NCBI RefSeq assembly: GCF_023740735.1
Contig: NZ_JAMRXH010000022.1
Span: forward strand, 52,237 to 116,236
Direction: 5' to 3'
Source: Nocardia sp. CDC159
Lineage (GTDB): Bacteria; Actinomycetota; Actinomycetes; Mycobacteriales; Mycobacteriaceae
Length of the DNA: 64,000 bases
The notes beneath the pieces were generated by a model. It did no database searches. It saw only the letters and a list, made by a program, of their open reading frames with translations, and had not been told where the DNA came from. The translations under genes and the position numbers were made by a program. This document shows, in pieces, positions 1-8,782 of the stretch (its first letter is position 1; every line of letters begins with the position of its first letter).

Positions 1-3
1 GCC

Positions 4-564
4 ATGAGCTTCGTCATCGACGGTTCGTGCACCTGCTATCTCATGCCGGGCGACCACGACGAGGCCCGGCAGCGCTTTCTCGAGCTGGTCGCCGGGCCGG
101 GCGAGACCTGGATCATCGCCTACGGCTTCACGCTGCCCGGCGCGATCGATGCGCTGGTCGCCGCGCATCGCGACGGCGTTCGACTGCATCTGTATCTCGA
201 TCACACCCAATCGACCGGGGCGACCGAGCGGCCGCTGGTGCGGCGGCTGGTCGAGGCCGGGGTCGAGGTGACCATCGGGACCAGTACCAGCGGGGCCAAA
301 TACATCTGCCACACCAAGGGTTTCGTCACCGACGCCGCATCCGGGCCGCAGTGCTGGGAGGGATCGGTGAACTTCAGCACCAGCGGCTGGCTGCAGGTCA
401 ATACCGCCATGCAGTTCTCCTCGCAGACCTGGCGCGATCACTTCGTCGCGCAGTTCAACACGCTGGTCGCCTACGCCTGGCGGGAGGAACGCAAGTTGCA
501 GCTCATGCCCGCGCCGCCCGCGGGCTTCGCCACGGACGCGCCGACCCTGCCGCTGTCGGTGTAG
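4..564 (+). CDS. Phospholipase D-like domain protein (single HKD motif)
   Basis: A 186-residue protein with one phospholipase D/nuclease active-site motif: H103-x-K105-x4-D110 (in ICHTKGFVTD), followed by GSVNFSTSG, the usual G-S-x-N that completes the site. PLD-fold enzymes cleave phosphodiester bonds in lipids or nucleic acids through a phosphohistidine; those with one HKD motif normally dimerise. The substrate cannot be told from sequence. There is no signal peptide, so it is probably cytoplasmic. Only three bases precede the ATG, so a longer N-terminus outside the window is possible. It ends 10 bases before the next gene and may be cotranscribed with it. Confidence 0.75.
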   Translation: MSFVIDGSCTCYLMPGDHDEARQRFLELVAGPGETWIIAYGFTLPGAIDALVAAHRDGVRLHLYLDHTQSTGATERPLVRRLVEAGVEVTIGTSTSGAKYICHTKGFVTDAASGPQCWEGSVNFSTSGWLQVNTAMQFSSQTWRDHFVAQFNTLVAYAWREERKLQLMPAPPAGFATDAPTLPLSV

Positions 565-574
565 GAAGAAGACC

Positions 575-1339
575 ATGCGACATCCGGCCGAACCGATCCT
601 CAACGCGTTGACCTTCCTGCCCGAGCGGCGGATCCTGCTGACGCCGCGGGAGTACGGGCTGGACTACGAGGACCTGTATTTCACCGCCGCCGACGGCATC
701 CGGATCAACGGCTGGTTCGTGCGGGCCCCGAAGCCGGTGGCGCACATCCTGTTCGCGCACGGCAACGCGGGCAATATCGGCGACCGGTCGGTGGTGCTGG
801 CGCTGCTGGCCGCGGCGGGGCTGGACGTACTGATCTTCGACTACCGCGGCTACGGCCGCAGCGCGGGGCGCCCGAGCGAACGCGGCGCCTATCTCGATGC
901 CCGCGCCGCTCGCGCGGCGCTGCTCGACCGGCCCGGGGTCGACCCCGAGCGGGTGCTGTACCTGGGCAAGTCGCTCGGAGGCGGAGTGATGATCGAACTG
1001 GCCACCGCCCATCCGCCCGCCGGGCTGATTCTCATGTCCACCTTCACCGGGCTGCGCGACGCCGCCCGCGCGGTCTATCCGTTCCTGCCGAAACCCTTCG
1101 TGCCCAATGCCTTTCCCAGTCTGCGCCGGATTCGCTCGGTGCACGTGCCGACGCTGATCATGCACGGCGACAACGACGAACTGCTGCCGGTGCGGATGGG
1201 GGAACGGCTCTACGAGGCGGCCCCGGGGCCCAAGGAGCTGAAGATCTACCCCGGTGGTGGGCACAACGACCTGGTGCTCTCCCCGGCCTGGGCCGAGACC
1301 GTCGCGCAGTGGGCGCGTTCGGTGCTGCCCGATGCGTAG
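575..1339 (+). CDS. Alpha/beta hydrolase, BEM46/ABHD13-like
   Basis: A 254-residue alpha/beta-hydrolase. FAHGNAGN gives the oxyanion-hole HG motif, GKSLGGG the nucleophile elbow (G-x-S-x-G), MHGDNDELLP carries the likely acid, and GGGHND the catalytic histidine. These features fit the serine hydrolases related to BEM46/ABHD13. No transmembrane segment is obvious, although the N-terminal LNALTFLPERR resembles the lead-in found in membrane-tethered members. The substrate is unknown. It follows the PLD-like gene closely on the same strand. Confidence 0.8.
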   Translation: MRHPAEPILNALTFLPERRILLTPREYGLDYEDLYFTAADGIRINGWFVRAPKPVAHILFAHGNAGNIGDRSVVLALLAAAGLDVLIFDYRGYGRSAGRPSERGAYLDARAARAALLDRPGVDPERVLYLGKSLGGGVMIELATAHPPAGLILMSTFTGLRDAARAVYPFLPKPFVPNAFPSLRRIRSVHVPTLIMHGDNDELLPVRMGERLYEAAPGPKELKIYPGGGHNDLVLSPAWAETVAQWARSVLPDA

Positions 1340-1348
1340 CCTGGAAAC

Positions 1349-1840
1349 ATGTCTGATGTCAGCGATCTCGCGGCGCTGGTGGCGGCCCTGCGCGACGAGG
1401 ATCTGCTCGCGGTCGTGGTGACCGCCACCACCGGGCGGCCCGGGCTCGAGCGGTTGCATCTGGTCGCCGTCGAACTATCCGCGCATGCCGGTCATGCCAC
1501 CCTGGAGCCGGATGTGAGTTCGGCCACGGGCGTCTCGAACCTGTCCGCGCCCGAGCCGTCCGTGCCCACGTCCGGGCAGGTCGCGCCCGGTTCCGGCATA
1601 CCGGTACCGCCGACGGGTATCGGCGGGGCCGGGGAGTACACCTCCGGCGGAGTCCCTACTTTCGAGTCAGTTCGCGATAAGGTCGAGCAGCGCTTCGGTA
1701 CCGCACAGGGGATGGGCGAACTCGATCGGCAGACACCGGCGGGCCGCAGTGCCGAGGAACAGTGGCAGGCGCGGGAGAAGGCCGCGCGCGACCGGCTGGA
1801 CGAGATTCGGAATTCGATGCGCCGCACCGATTCCGGCTAG
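1349..1840 (+). CDS. Conserved hypothetical protein, low-complexity centre
   Basis: A 163-residue protein of no recognised family. Residues 1-50 look folded (LAALVAALRDEDLLAVVVTAT). Residues 55-100 are rich in Pro, Gly, Ser and Thr and probably disordered. The C-terminal 50 residues are charged and helical (EEQWQAREKAARDRLDEIRN). TAGCCT lies six bases before the ATG (1337-1342), so the mRNA may be leaderless; no ribosome binding site is seen. It overlaps nothing and precedes another unknown gene by 34 bases. Confidence 0.6.
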   Translation: MSDVSDLAALVAALRDEDLLAVVVTATTGRPGLERLHLVAVELSAHAGHATLEPDVSSATGVSNLSAPEPSVPTSGQVAPGSGIPVPPTGIGGAGEYTSGGVPTFESVRDKVEQRFGTAQGMGELDRQTPAGRSAEEQWQAREKAARDRLDEIRNSMRRTDSG

Positions 1841-1874
1841 GACGGCGGTCCGGATGAACTGAGGGTGGAACTCG

Positions 1875-2897
1875 ATGACCGAGCCGCGGGAAATCGCCGA
1901 GCGACTGCTCGATGCCCAGGTGGACTTCCTCCTCGCGGAGGTGTCCGGCGAGCGCTTCGCCGAGGTGGTGGCCCGCGACGTGGCGGCGGTGATCGACGTG
2001 GCCGACAGCATCGTCTTCCGCGATGTGGTCACCGTCGAGCAGGCCAAGCAGACCGTCCGCAAGCTGGTCGACCGCGGTGGTGACAGTCCGCTGCTGGCCG
2101 AACTGCTCGGCGTGCTGTCCGACGCGCTCTATCAGCACATTGCCGCCAACGAGGACTACACCCTCGGCGATGTGGTCGACCGCGAACCCGTCGAGGCGCT
2201 GCTGGCGAAGATCCTGTCCATGCACGCCACCCAGGAGCGGCTGCTGGATCGTCTCAGCGAGGCGCCCACCGCGGGACCGGTCGCCGCCAAGTTCACCGAT
2301 ATGCTCATCGACGACATCCTCGAGGCGAACAAGAAGCTCGCGGGCAAGGTGCCGGGGGTGAACTCGCTGATGACCCTCGGGCAGTCCGCGGTGAAGACGG
2401 CGCGCAAGGCCGCCGAGGGCAGCCGGGTCGGCGACCTCGCCGCCAAGGGCACGCTGTATGCGCTCAAACGAGTGACCAACGCGATCCGCGAAACCCTGCG
2501 CGAGGCGCCCGTACACGGTGCGGCCATGGAGTTCTGGGATCTGCACTCCGGGGAGCCGGTCGCCGGACTGCGCGACTACCTCACCCAGGCCGAGCTGCGC
2601 GAGCTGGTGCTGCTGGTCCACGAGATCGTCCGGACCACCCGCAACAAGGAATACGTCGGCCTGCTGCTCGACGAGTCGGTGGAGGTCTTCTTCACCAAGT
2701 ACGGCGACCACACCCTCGCCGCCCTGCTGCCCGAACTGGCGATCACTCCCGACGACATCGCCGAGGAGATCCTGCGCTACGGCCCGGCCGTCGTCGAGGC
2801 CGCCAAGCGAAACGGCGTGCTGGCCAAGCTGATCCGCGAGCGGCTCGAGCCGTTCTACACCTCGGAGCAGGTGCTGGGAATTCTCGCCGACGCCTGA
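1875..2897 (+). CDS. Conserved hypothetical helical protein
   Basis: A 340-residue, almost entirely helical protein without signal peptide or clear membrane segments. I do not recognise a named family. Regular amphipathic helices run throughout (for example VEQAKQTVRKLVDR and LRELVLLVHEIVRTTRN). GAGGGTGGA lies just ahead of the ATG and can act as ribosome binding site. Codon bias is strong and typical of the neighbouring genes, which supports its being real. It converges with the ridA gene, with 9 bases between the stops. Confidence 0.65.
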   Translation: MTEPREIAERLLDAQVDFLLAEVSGERFAEVVARDVAAVIDVADSIVFRDVVTVEQAKQTVRKLVDRGGDSPLLAELLGVLSDALYQHIAANEDYTLGDVVDREPVEALLAKILSMHATQERLLDRLSEAPTAGPVAAKFTDMLIDDILEANKKLAGKVPGVNSLMTLGQSAVKTARKAAEGSRVGDLAAKGTLYALKRVTNAIRETLREAPVHGAAMEFWDLHSGEPVAGLRDYLTQAELRELVLLVHEIVRTTRNKEYVGLLLDESVEVFFTKYGDHTLAALLPELAITPDDIAEEILRYGPAVVEAAKRNGVLAKLIRERLEPFYTSEQVLGILADA

Positions 2898-2906
2898 GCG
2901 AAGCGC

Positions 2907-3311
2907 TCAGTCCGCTATCGCGAGCGCGTCGATCTCCACCAGCATCTCCTCGCGGGGCAATCCGGTGAAAACCGTGGTGCGGCTGGGCAGGACGCCACTG
3001 GCGGTATAGGCCTCGACGAATTTGCCGTAGGCCTCGTTCATGATCGGGAAGTCCTCGCGCTTGGTGAGGTAGACGCGCAGCATCACCACGTCCTCGAAGC
3101 TGGCCCCGGCCGCCTCGACGATGGCCTTGACATTCTCGAGGGTGCGGGTGGTCTGGGCGGCGACGTCGCCGGGGTGGAGGTATTCGCCGGTGGCCGGGTC
3201 GACCGGGCCCTGGCCGGAGACCTGGATGAACGGGCCCTTGCGGACGCCCTGGGAGAAGGTGTGGGCGGGCGCGGGGGCGTCGGAGGTGCGGACGGCGATC
3301 TTCTCAGTCAT
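2907..3311 (-). CDS. ridA: RidA/YjgF-family enamine/imine deaminase
   Basis: A 134-residue RidA-family protein. RidA trimers hydrolyse reactive 2-aminoacrylate-type enamines and imines, released by PLP dehydratases, to ketoacids and ammonia. Family features seen are GPFIQVSGQGPVDP, the RTLENVKAIVEAAG helix, VYLTKREDFP and the C-terminal LVEIDALA; the R-T-T-V-F sequence contains the usual substrate-binding Arg. The ATG lies inside the iclR 3' end (8-base overlap), giving a kinase-iclR-ridA operon. Its position opposite a PLP deaminase suggests it clears the imine made during amino-sugar-acid deamination. Confidence 0.85.
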   Translation of the reverse strand: MTEKIAVRTSDAPAPAHTFSQGVRKGPFIQVSGQGPVDPATGEYLHPGDVAAQTTRTLENVKAIVEAAGASFEDVVMLRVYLTKREDFPIMNEAYGKFVEAYTASGVLPSRTTVFTGLPREEMLVEIDALAIAD

Positions 3312-4077
3312 GGAATGCCTTTCGGGGATCGGGGGCCGGGCTCCAGCCCAGCGCGGTGGAGATGGCCTCGGTGGTGGCGCGCAGGCGGGGCAGCAGAGCC
3401 AGGACCTGCTCGTGGTCGAGGAGCATGTCGGGGACCGAGACCGATACGGCCGCGACGACCGTGCCGGTGCCGTTGCGGACGGGTACGGCGACGCAGTTGA
3501 CGAAGCTCTCGTGTTCCTCGTGGTCCTCGGCGAAGCCCTGGGCGGCAACGGTTTCCAGCTCGGCCACATAGCGTTCGGGACCGCGGATGGTGCGCTCGGT
3601 GAAGGGGTGGTAGTCGATCTTCTCGGCGATGGTGCGCCATTGCCCGCGCGGCTGCGCGGCGACCAGCACCTTGCCGACGGCGGTGCAGTGCAGCGGCGCG
3701 GGCCGCCCGACGCGCGAGTACATCCGTACGCTCTGGGTGGCGTCGAGCTTGTCGATGTAGACGGCCTCGCCGGATTCGTAGGTGGCCAGGTGGACGGTCT
3801 GCCCGGTGGCGGCGTTGAGCGCCTCGAGGTGCGGGCGGGCGACGGTGCGCACGTCGCGCCGCTCCAGCGAGCGGTTGGCCAGCTCGAACAGCCGGGCGCC
3901 GAGGGTGTATCGATGATCGTTGCCGTGGGTGACGAACCGCTGCGCCTCCATGGTCTGCAACAGGCGCAGCACGGTCGACTTGTGCACGCCCAGCCGGGTG
4001 GCCAACTGATCGAGTGTTCTGGCGTCCTCGCCGAGTTCGGTGAGGATGATCAAGGCCCGCTGCAGGCTCTGACTCAT
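3304..4077 (-). CDS. IclR-family transcriptional regulator
   Basis: A 257-residue IclR regulator. A winged helix-turn-helix (residues about 1-65, with LDQLATRLGVHKSTVLRLL as recognition segment) is followed by an IclR effector domain with typical HCTAVGKVLVA and SVSVP motifs. It starts 10 bases after the kinase stop and overlaps ridA by 8 bases. Members often control sugar-acid and aromatic catabolism in response to a pathway metabolite, so it probably governs both arms of this island through the divergent region at 5114-5245. Repression versus activation cannot be told. Confidence 0.85.
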   Translation of the reverse strand: MSQSLQRALIILTELGEDARTLDQLATRLGVHKSTVLRLLQTMEAQRFVTHGNDHRYTLGARLFELANRSLERRDVRTVARPHLEALNAATGQTVHLATYESGEAVYIDKLDATQSVRMYSRVGRPAPLHCTAVGKVLVAAQPRGQWRTIAEKIDYHPFTERTIRGPERYVAELETVAAQGFAEDHEEHESFVNCVAVPVRNGTGTVVAAVSVSVPDMLLDHEQVLALLPRLRATTEAISTALGWSPAPDPRKAFHD

Positions 4078-4087
4078 GCTGTTCCCT

Positions 4088-5113
4088 TCACGACGCGGCG
4101 ACCGCGCCGTAGTGTATCCGCGCCCATGCCGAAGCCGTTGCGGCGGCATGGGATTCGAGCCGGTCCAGCGGCGGCAGGTCGGCGACGTCGCCGGTGCCGG
4201 TGAGCGCGGCGGCCGCGCACAGGTGGCCGAAGCGCAGCAGTTGTTCGTGCGGGCGGCCGTGCAGCAGCGCGGCCAGATAGCCACCGGCGAACGCGTCGCC
4301 CGCGCCGATCGCCTCGGTGACCTCCAGTCGCAGCGCCGGAACCTCCACCCGGGCGTCGCCGAGGAAGCCGGTGACCGAATGGCCGCTGTTCTTGACCACC
4401 AGATGCCGTGGCTGCGGGAACATCTCGCGCAGCCGGGCCGGATCGCCGGTGCCGAACACCTCCTCGGCCTCGTCGGCGCCGACGAACACCACATCGGCGC
4501 GGCGCACATGGGCGGCCAGGATGTCGGCCGCCGACTCGGTGCGCCGAATCCACAGCGCCGGACGGTAATTCAGGTCGAAGCCGATGATCCGGCCGCGCCG
4601 GGGCAGCGTCAGCAGCGCCTCGGTGAGCTCGGTGGCCGAGGGCGACAGGGCGGTCGTGATGCCGGTGAAATGGATCAGCTCGCAGCGATCCAGCAGACCC
4701 GACGCCGCGGTCAGATCGGCGGGGGACAGCGCGCTGGCCGCCGATCCGGCGCGGTAGTACAGCATGCGGCTCGCCCCCGCCGCCAGATCGGTGGGTCGTC
4801 CGGAGCCGCCGCCGCGTTCCTTGACATACAGCCCGGTCGGCCGGACCGGATCGGTGCGGACCGCGCGCGTGTCCACGCCGCGCTCGTCCAGATGTCGCAC
4901 CAGATAGCGGCCGAAGCCGTCGTCGCCGACGCGTGAGATCCAGGCGGTGTCGATGCCGAGCTGGGTGAGCACGGTCGCCACATTGGCCTCCGCGCCGCCC
5001 GCGGTGCGCTCGAAGGCCGCGGAGTCCTCGAGCGGGCCCGGATGCGCCACCAGGACGGCCAGCCCCTCGCCGACGGTCACCGCACGCGGATGGGTCGGCG
5101 TAGGACGGGTCAC
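4088..5113 (-). CDS. kdgK: PfkB-family sugar kinase, probable 2-keto-3-deoxygluconate kinase
   Basis: A 341-residue ribokinase/PfkB kinase. The N-terminal GGAEANVAT is PfkB signature 1-like; IGFDLNYRPALW is typical of KDG kinases; EAIGAGDAFAGG is the anion-hole/catalytic Asp motif. KDG kinase phosphorylates 2-keto-3-deoxygluconate to KDPG, the substrate of the aldolase encoded at 8154-8774. Start chosen at GTG 5113 because AAGGAG precedes it by six bases; an open frame continues much further upstream but is a shadow of the divergent gene. First gene of the minus operon kdgK-iclR-ridA. The specific substrate is inferred from context. Confidence 0.8.
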   Translation of the reverse strand: MTRPTPTHPRAVTVGEGLAVLVAHPGPLEDSAAFERTAGGAEANVATVLTQLGIDTAWISRVGDDGFGRYLVRHLDERGVDTRAVRTDPVRPTGLYVKERGGGSGRPTDLAAGASRMLYYRAGSAASALSPADLTAASGLLDRCELIHFTGITTALSPSATELTEALLTLPRRGRIIGFDLNYRPALWIRRTESAADILAAHVRRADVVFVGADEAEEVFGTGDPARLREMFPQPRHLVVKNSGHSVTGFLGDARVEVPALRLEVTEAIGAGDAFAGGYLAALLHGRPHEQLLRFGHLCAAAALTGTGDVADLPPLDRLESHAAATASAWARIHYGAVAAS

Positions 5114-5245
5114 ACGAATCTCCTTGGAATGCTTGCGGGTACCGGTGGTCCTGTGCAGAATAACCACCGTAAACACGTTATGCAATAAGAGTTGCGAAAT
5201 ACGCAATAGCCGAAATGTATGGCGGCAGTGCGCGAGAGGAGTGCC
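5114..5245. promoter_or_regulatory. Divergent control region of the sugar-acid island with inverted repeats
   Basis: This short AT-richer region separates the kinase operon from the deaminase operon. It holds two inverted repeats: TTAT-GCA-ATAA (5178-5188) and TTGCG-AAATA-CGCAA (5192-5206), good candidates for IclR binding. On the minus strand TTGCAT (5185-5180) and TATTCT (5162-5157) are 17 bases apart and could be the -35 and -10 of the kinase operon; the first repeat overlaps this -35. I see no equally clear plus-strand promoter. Confidence 0.45.
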
Positions 5246-6532
5246 GTGACCATCGAAAGTGGCAGCGCCCAGCCGGGTTGTATTGATACCGGCGCGGTGG
5301 CGGCGCTCGGCGATATGGTCATCGGGCCCGAACACAAGGCGCTGCCGCCCGCCGCGTGGGGGCGCACCGTGCGGGAGTTCGTTTCCGGCGCACCGCATCT
5401 GGACGAGCTGCAGACGCCGGTGTTCACGTTGGACCGCGCCGCGCTGGATACCAATATCGCCGTCATGGCCGACTGGGCGGCGACGGCGGGGGTGCGGCTG
5501 GCTCCGCATGGCAAGACCACGATGGCGCCGCGGCTGTGGGCCGAGCAGCTCGCCGCGGGCGCGTGGGCGATCACCGTGGCCACCGGCTGGCAGGCGCAGG
5601 TGGCGCGGTCGTTCGGGGTGAACCGGATCGTGCTGGCCAACGCGTTTCTCGATCCGATCGGATTGCGTTGGGCCGCAAGTGAATCGGCGCTCGATCCGGA
5701 CTTCGAACTGATCAGCTGGGTCGACGGTGTCGATGCGGTCGCGCTGATGGAGCGCGCGCTGGCCGACGCGCCGGACGGGGTGCGGCTGCCGGTGCTGGTC
5801 GAACTCGGTGGGCCGCACGGGCGTACGGGGGCCCGGAGCGTCGAGGAGGCGCTGGCGGTGGCCGCGGCGGTACGGAGCTCGACGCGGTTGGAGCTGACCG
5901 GGGTCGGCGGTTACGAGGGGGTGTTCGCGCACGACCGGGCCGTGGAATCGCTGAGCGCCGTGGACGATTATCTGGAGAATCTGGCGCGGCTGCATCGCGC
6001 GCTGGCCGGGAGCTATGCGCGCCGGGCCATCGTCTCCGCGGGTGGCAGCGCGTTCCCGGATCTGGCGGTCGAACACCTCGCGCCGCTGGCGGACGAGCAC
6101 GGGGTACATGGGGTGCCGACCTCGGTCGTGCTGCGGTCGGGGGCCTACGTCATTCACGACGACGGCTACTACGCCGGGATCTCACCGTTGTCCGAGGGCC
6201 GGGGGCTGCGCTCGGCCATGCACGCCTGGGCGCGGGTGCTGTCGCGGCCCGAGCCCGGCCTGGCGCTGCTGGACGCGGGTAAGCGGGATATGCCCTTCGA
6301 TGAGGGACTGCCGGTGCCGCAACGGCTTTCGGATGCGCACGTCTCGGCGCTGGCCGATCAGCACGCCTTCCTGCGACTGTCCGGCGACAGCGCGCTCGCG
6401 GTCGGCGATGTGGTGCGGCTGGGACTGTCGCATCCGTGTACGGCCATGGACAAGTGGCGGCTCATTCCCGTCGTCGACGATGCGGACGCCGAGCGGCCCC
6501 GGGTCGTCGATCTGGTGCACACCTTCTTCTGA
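5246..6532 (+). CDS. Fold-III PLP amino-acid deaminase; candidate D-glucosaminate dehydratase
   Basis: A 428-residue PLP enzyme of the D-threonine aldolase/D-serine dehydratase-like family. The PLP lysine is K90 in LAPHGKTTM near the N-terminus of an alanine-racemase-type barrel; the C-terminus carries the metal-site-like LSHPCTAMDKW. The family includes D-serine dehydratases and D-glucosaminate deaminase. Neighbouring KDG kinase, KDPG aldolase and RidA favour deamination of D-glucosaminate to 2-keto-3-deoxygluconate plus ammonia. GTG 5246 follows AGAGGAG by four bases; ATG 5219 would add nine residues and is the alternative start. Substrate identity is inference. Confidence 0.75.
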   Translation: MTIESGSAQPGCIDTGAVAALGDMVIGPEHKALPPAAWGRTVREFVSGAPHLDELQTPVFTLDRAALDTNIAVMADWAATAGVRLAPHGKTTMAPRLWAEQLAAGAWAITVATGWQAQVARSFGVNRIVLANAFLDPIGLRWAASESALDPDFELISWVDGVDAVALMERALADAPDGVRLPVLVELGGPHGRTGARSVEEALAVAAAVRSSTRLELTGVGGYEGVFAHDRAVESLSAVDDYLENLARLHRALAGSYARRAIVSAGGSAFPDLAVEHLAPLADEHGVHGVPTSVVLRSGAYVIHDDGYYAGISPLSEGRGLRSAMHAWARVLSRPEPGLALLDAGKRDMPFDEGLPVPQRLSDAHVSALADQHAFLRLSGDSALAVGDVVRLGLSHPCTAMDKWRLIPVVDDADAERPRVVDLVHTFF

Positions 6533-6546
6533 GCGTACGGAATACC

Positions 6547-8157
6547 ATGAGTTACTTGCTGTTCCGGAACGTCGACATCGTCGACGGCACCGGGGATCCG
6601 CGCTACCGCGGCGATGTCGCGGTGCGCGACGGGCGCATCGCCGAGATCGCCACACCCGGCACGCTCGCCGCGCCCGATCGCGTCGTCGACGGTGAAAATC
6701 TGGTGCTGGCACCGGGTTTCATCGATATGCACGCGCATTCGGATCTGCATCTGCTCACCGAGCCGGAGCATCTGCCGAAGATCAGCCAGGGCGTCACCAC
6801 CGAGGTGATCGGGCAGGACGGGCTGTCCTACGCGCCCGTCGACGACGCCACGCTGGCCGTGCTGCGCCGCCAGATCGCCGGGTGGAACGGCAATCCCGTC
6901 GAGCTGGACTTCACCTGGCGCACCGTCGGCGAGTACCTGGATCGGCTCGACAAGGGCATCGCGCCCAACGCCGCCTATCTGGTCCCCCAGGGCACGCTGC
7001 GGCTGCTGGTCGTCGGTTCCGAGCGGCGCCCGGCGACCGCGGCCGAGATCGACCGCATGTGCGAGCTGTTGGCGGCGGGTCTGGCCGAGGGCGCGGTCGG
7101 CATGTCGAGCGGGCTGACCTATCCGCCCGGAATGTATGCCGACACCGCCGAACTGGCGGCGCTGTGCGAGGTGGTCGCCGAGGCGGGCGGGTTCTACGCG
7201 CCGCACACCCGCTCCTACGGCGCGGGCGCGCTCGAGGCCTATGCGGAGATGATCGAGCTGTCGCGTCGGACCGGTTGCGCGCTGCATCTGACCCACGCCA
7301 CCATGAATTTCGGCGTGAACCGCGGCCGCGCACCGGAACTGCTCGCGCTGATCGACGCCGCGCTGGCCGACGGCTGCGATATCAGCCTGGACACCTATCC
7401 GTATCTGCCCGGCGCGACGACGCTGTCGGCGCTGCTGCCGAGCTGGGCGATGTCGGGCGGACCGGACGCCGCGCTGGCACGGCTGGCCGATCCCGGTGAG
7501 CGCGCGCGAATCGCGTTGGACGTCAACGTGAACGGCTCGGACGGCTGCCACGGGGTGACCGTGGAGTGGGACACCATTCAGATCAGTGGTGTCGCGAACC
7601 GCGACCTGGACCGGCACGTCGGGCGCACGGTCGCCGAGATCGCCGCCGCGGACGGCCTGGCTCCCGAGGAGGTGTTCTTCGAACTGCTGCGGCGCGACGA
7701 ACTGGCCACCACGATCCTGCAGCACGTCGGGCACGAGGAGAACGTGCGCGCCATCATGCGGCACCGCCGGCATATGGGCGGCAGCGACGCGTTGCTGGTC
7801 GGTGAGCGGCCGCATCCGCGGGCGTGGGGCACCTTCCCGCGCTATCTCGGCCATTACGTGCGCGAACTCGGGGTGCTCGGACTCGAGGAGTGCGTCCATC
7901 ACCTGACCGGCCGCCCCGCGCGGCGGCTGCGGCTGCGCGGGCGGGGGCTGGTACTGCCGGGGTACGCGGCGGATCTGGTGCTGTTCGATCCGGCCACCGT
8001 CGCCGACACCGCGACCTTCGAGCACCCGAAACAGCAGGCGCGCGGCATCGTGCACGTGCTGGTCAACGGGGAATTCGCGATCTTCGACGGCAGACCGACG
8101 GGTCGACTGGCCGGGCGGGCGCTGCGGATGGACCCGGAACGGAAGGAGACCCGGTGA
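6547..8157 (+). CDS. D-aminoacylase-family amidohydrolase; candidate N-acyl-D-glucosaminate deacetylase
   Basis: A 536-residue metallo-dependent amidohydrolase of the N-acyl-D-amino-acid deacylase type. Metal-ligand motifs are HAHSD near residue 65, the GVTTEVIGQDG loop, the LHLTHATMN histidine and GGSDALL late in the protein, followed by the family-typical HPRAWGTFPRYLG. Such enzymes remove N-acyl groups from D-amino acids. The context of sugar-acid genes suggests the substrate is N-acetyl-D-glucosaminate, whose C2 centre resembles a D-amino acid. It starts 14 bases after the deaminase and overlaps the aldolase by 4 bases. Confidence 0.8.
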   Translation: MSYLLFRNVDIVDGTGDPRYRGDVAVRDGRIAEIATPGTLAAPDRVVDGENLVLAPGFIDMHAHSDLHLLTEPEHLPKISQGVTTEVIGQDGLSYAPVDDATLAVLRRQIAGWNGNPVELDFTWRTVGEYLDRLDKGIAPNAAYLVPQGTLRLLVVGSERRPATAAEIDRMCELLAAGLAEGAVGMSSGLTYPPGMYADTAELAALCEVVAEAGGFYAPHTRSYGAGALEAYAEMIELSRRTGCALHLTHATMNFGVNRGRAPELLALIDAALADGCDISLDTYPYLPGATTLSALLPSWAMSGGPDAALARLADPGERARIALDVNVNGSDGCHGVTVEWDTIQISGVANRDLDRHVGRTVAEIAAADGLAPEEVFFELLRRDELATTILQHVGHEENVRAIMRHRRHMGGSDALLVGERPHPRAWGTFPRYLGHYVRELGVLGLEECVHHLTGRPARRLRLRGRGLVLPGYAADLVLFDPATVADTATFEHPKQQARGIVHVLVNGEFAIFDGRPTGRLAGRALRMDPERKETR

Positions 8158-8774
8158 CCACCGCCCTGGAGGTGATCCGCGCCGACCGCGTGCTGACCGT
8201 GGTGCGCGCCCCGCGCATTCCGGACCCGCACGCCCTGGCCGACGCGCTGGCGGGAGCCGGAATCCGGGCCGTGGAGCTGACATTCACCACCCCGGACGTA
8301 CTCGACGCGCTGCGCGAGGCGAGCGCGTGCGAGCGGGCGGTGATCGGCGCCGGAACGGTGCTGACCGGTGCGCAGGCCGCCGCGGCCATCGACAGCGGCG
8401 CCCGGTTCCTGGTCACCCCCGGTCTTCGGGAGGAGGTCGCGCGGGTGGCCGCGCGGCACGACATTCCGGTCGTCATGGGCGCGTTCACGCCGAGCGAGGT
8501 GCTGACCGCTCTGGATCTCGGCGCGGCGGCGGTGAAGATCTTCCCCGCCCGCGCCCTCGGACCCGGATATCTGCGGGACCTGCGCGGCCCGTTCCCGGAT
8601 GTCGCGCTCATCCCCTCCGGCGGGGTCAACGCCGGAAATGCCGCGGAATTTCTCGCCAATGGCGCGGCCGCCGTCACGGCCGGTACCGATGTCGTGGCAC
8701 CTGCCGATGTCGTCGCGGGCCGTTGGTCCGAAATCGCCTCGCGCGCGGCGTCTTTCGTTCGATCCATGGATTGA
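8154..8774 (+). CDS. eda: KDPG/KHG aldolase
   Basis: A 206-residue class I aldolase. The Schiff-base lysine is K128 in VKIFPA; E41 in AVELTFTTP is the conserved acid/base; IGAGTVL and PSGGVN are the phosphate and carboxylate-binding loops. It splits 2-keto-3-deoxy-6-phosphogluconate to pyruvate and glyceraldehyde-3-phosphate and can also act on 4-hydroxy-2-oxoglutarate. The GTG overlaps the upstream stop (GTGA) with GGAAGGAGA ahead of it, so translation is coupled. It supplies the last step of the pathway whose kinase lies on the other strand. Confidence 0.9.
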   Translation: MTTALEVIRADRVLTVVRAPRIPDPHALADALAGAGIRAVELTFTTPDVLDALREASACERAVIGAGTVLTGAQAAAAIDSGARFLVTPGLREEVARVAARHDIPVVMGAFTPSEVLTALDLGAAAVKIFPARALGPGYLRDLRGPFPDVALIPSGGVNAGNAAEFLANGAAAVTAGTDVVAPADVVAGRWSEIASRAASFVRSMD

Positions 8775-8782
8775 GGTACATC

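Noticed and set aside
5246..8157. Simple D-serine/D-amino-acid detoxification operon
   Set aside because: The deaminase and D-aminoacylase families would allow it, but KDG kinase, KDPG aldolase and GntP in the same island fit sugar-acid breakdown better. It is kept as the main alternative.
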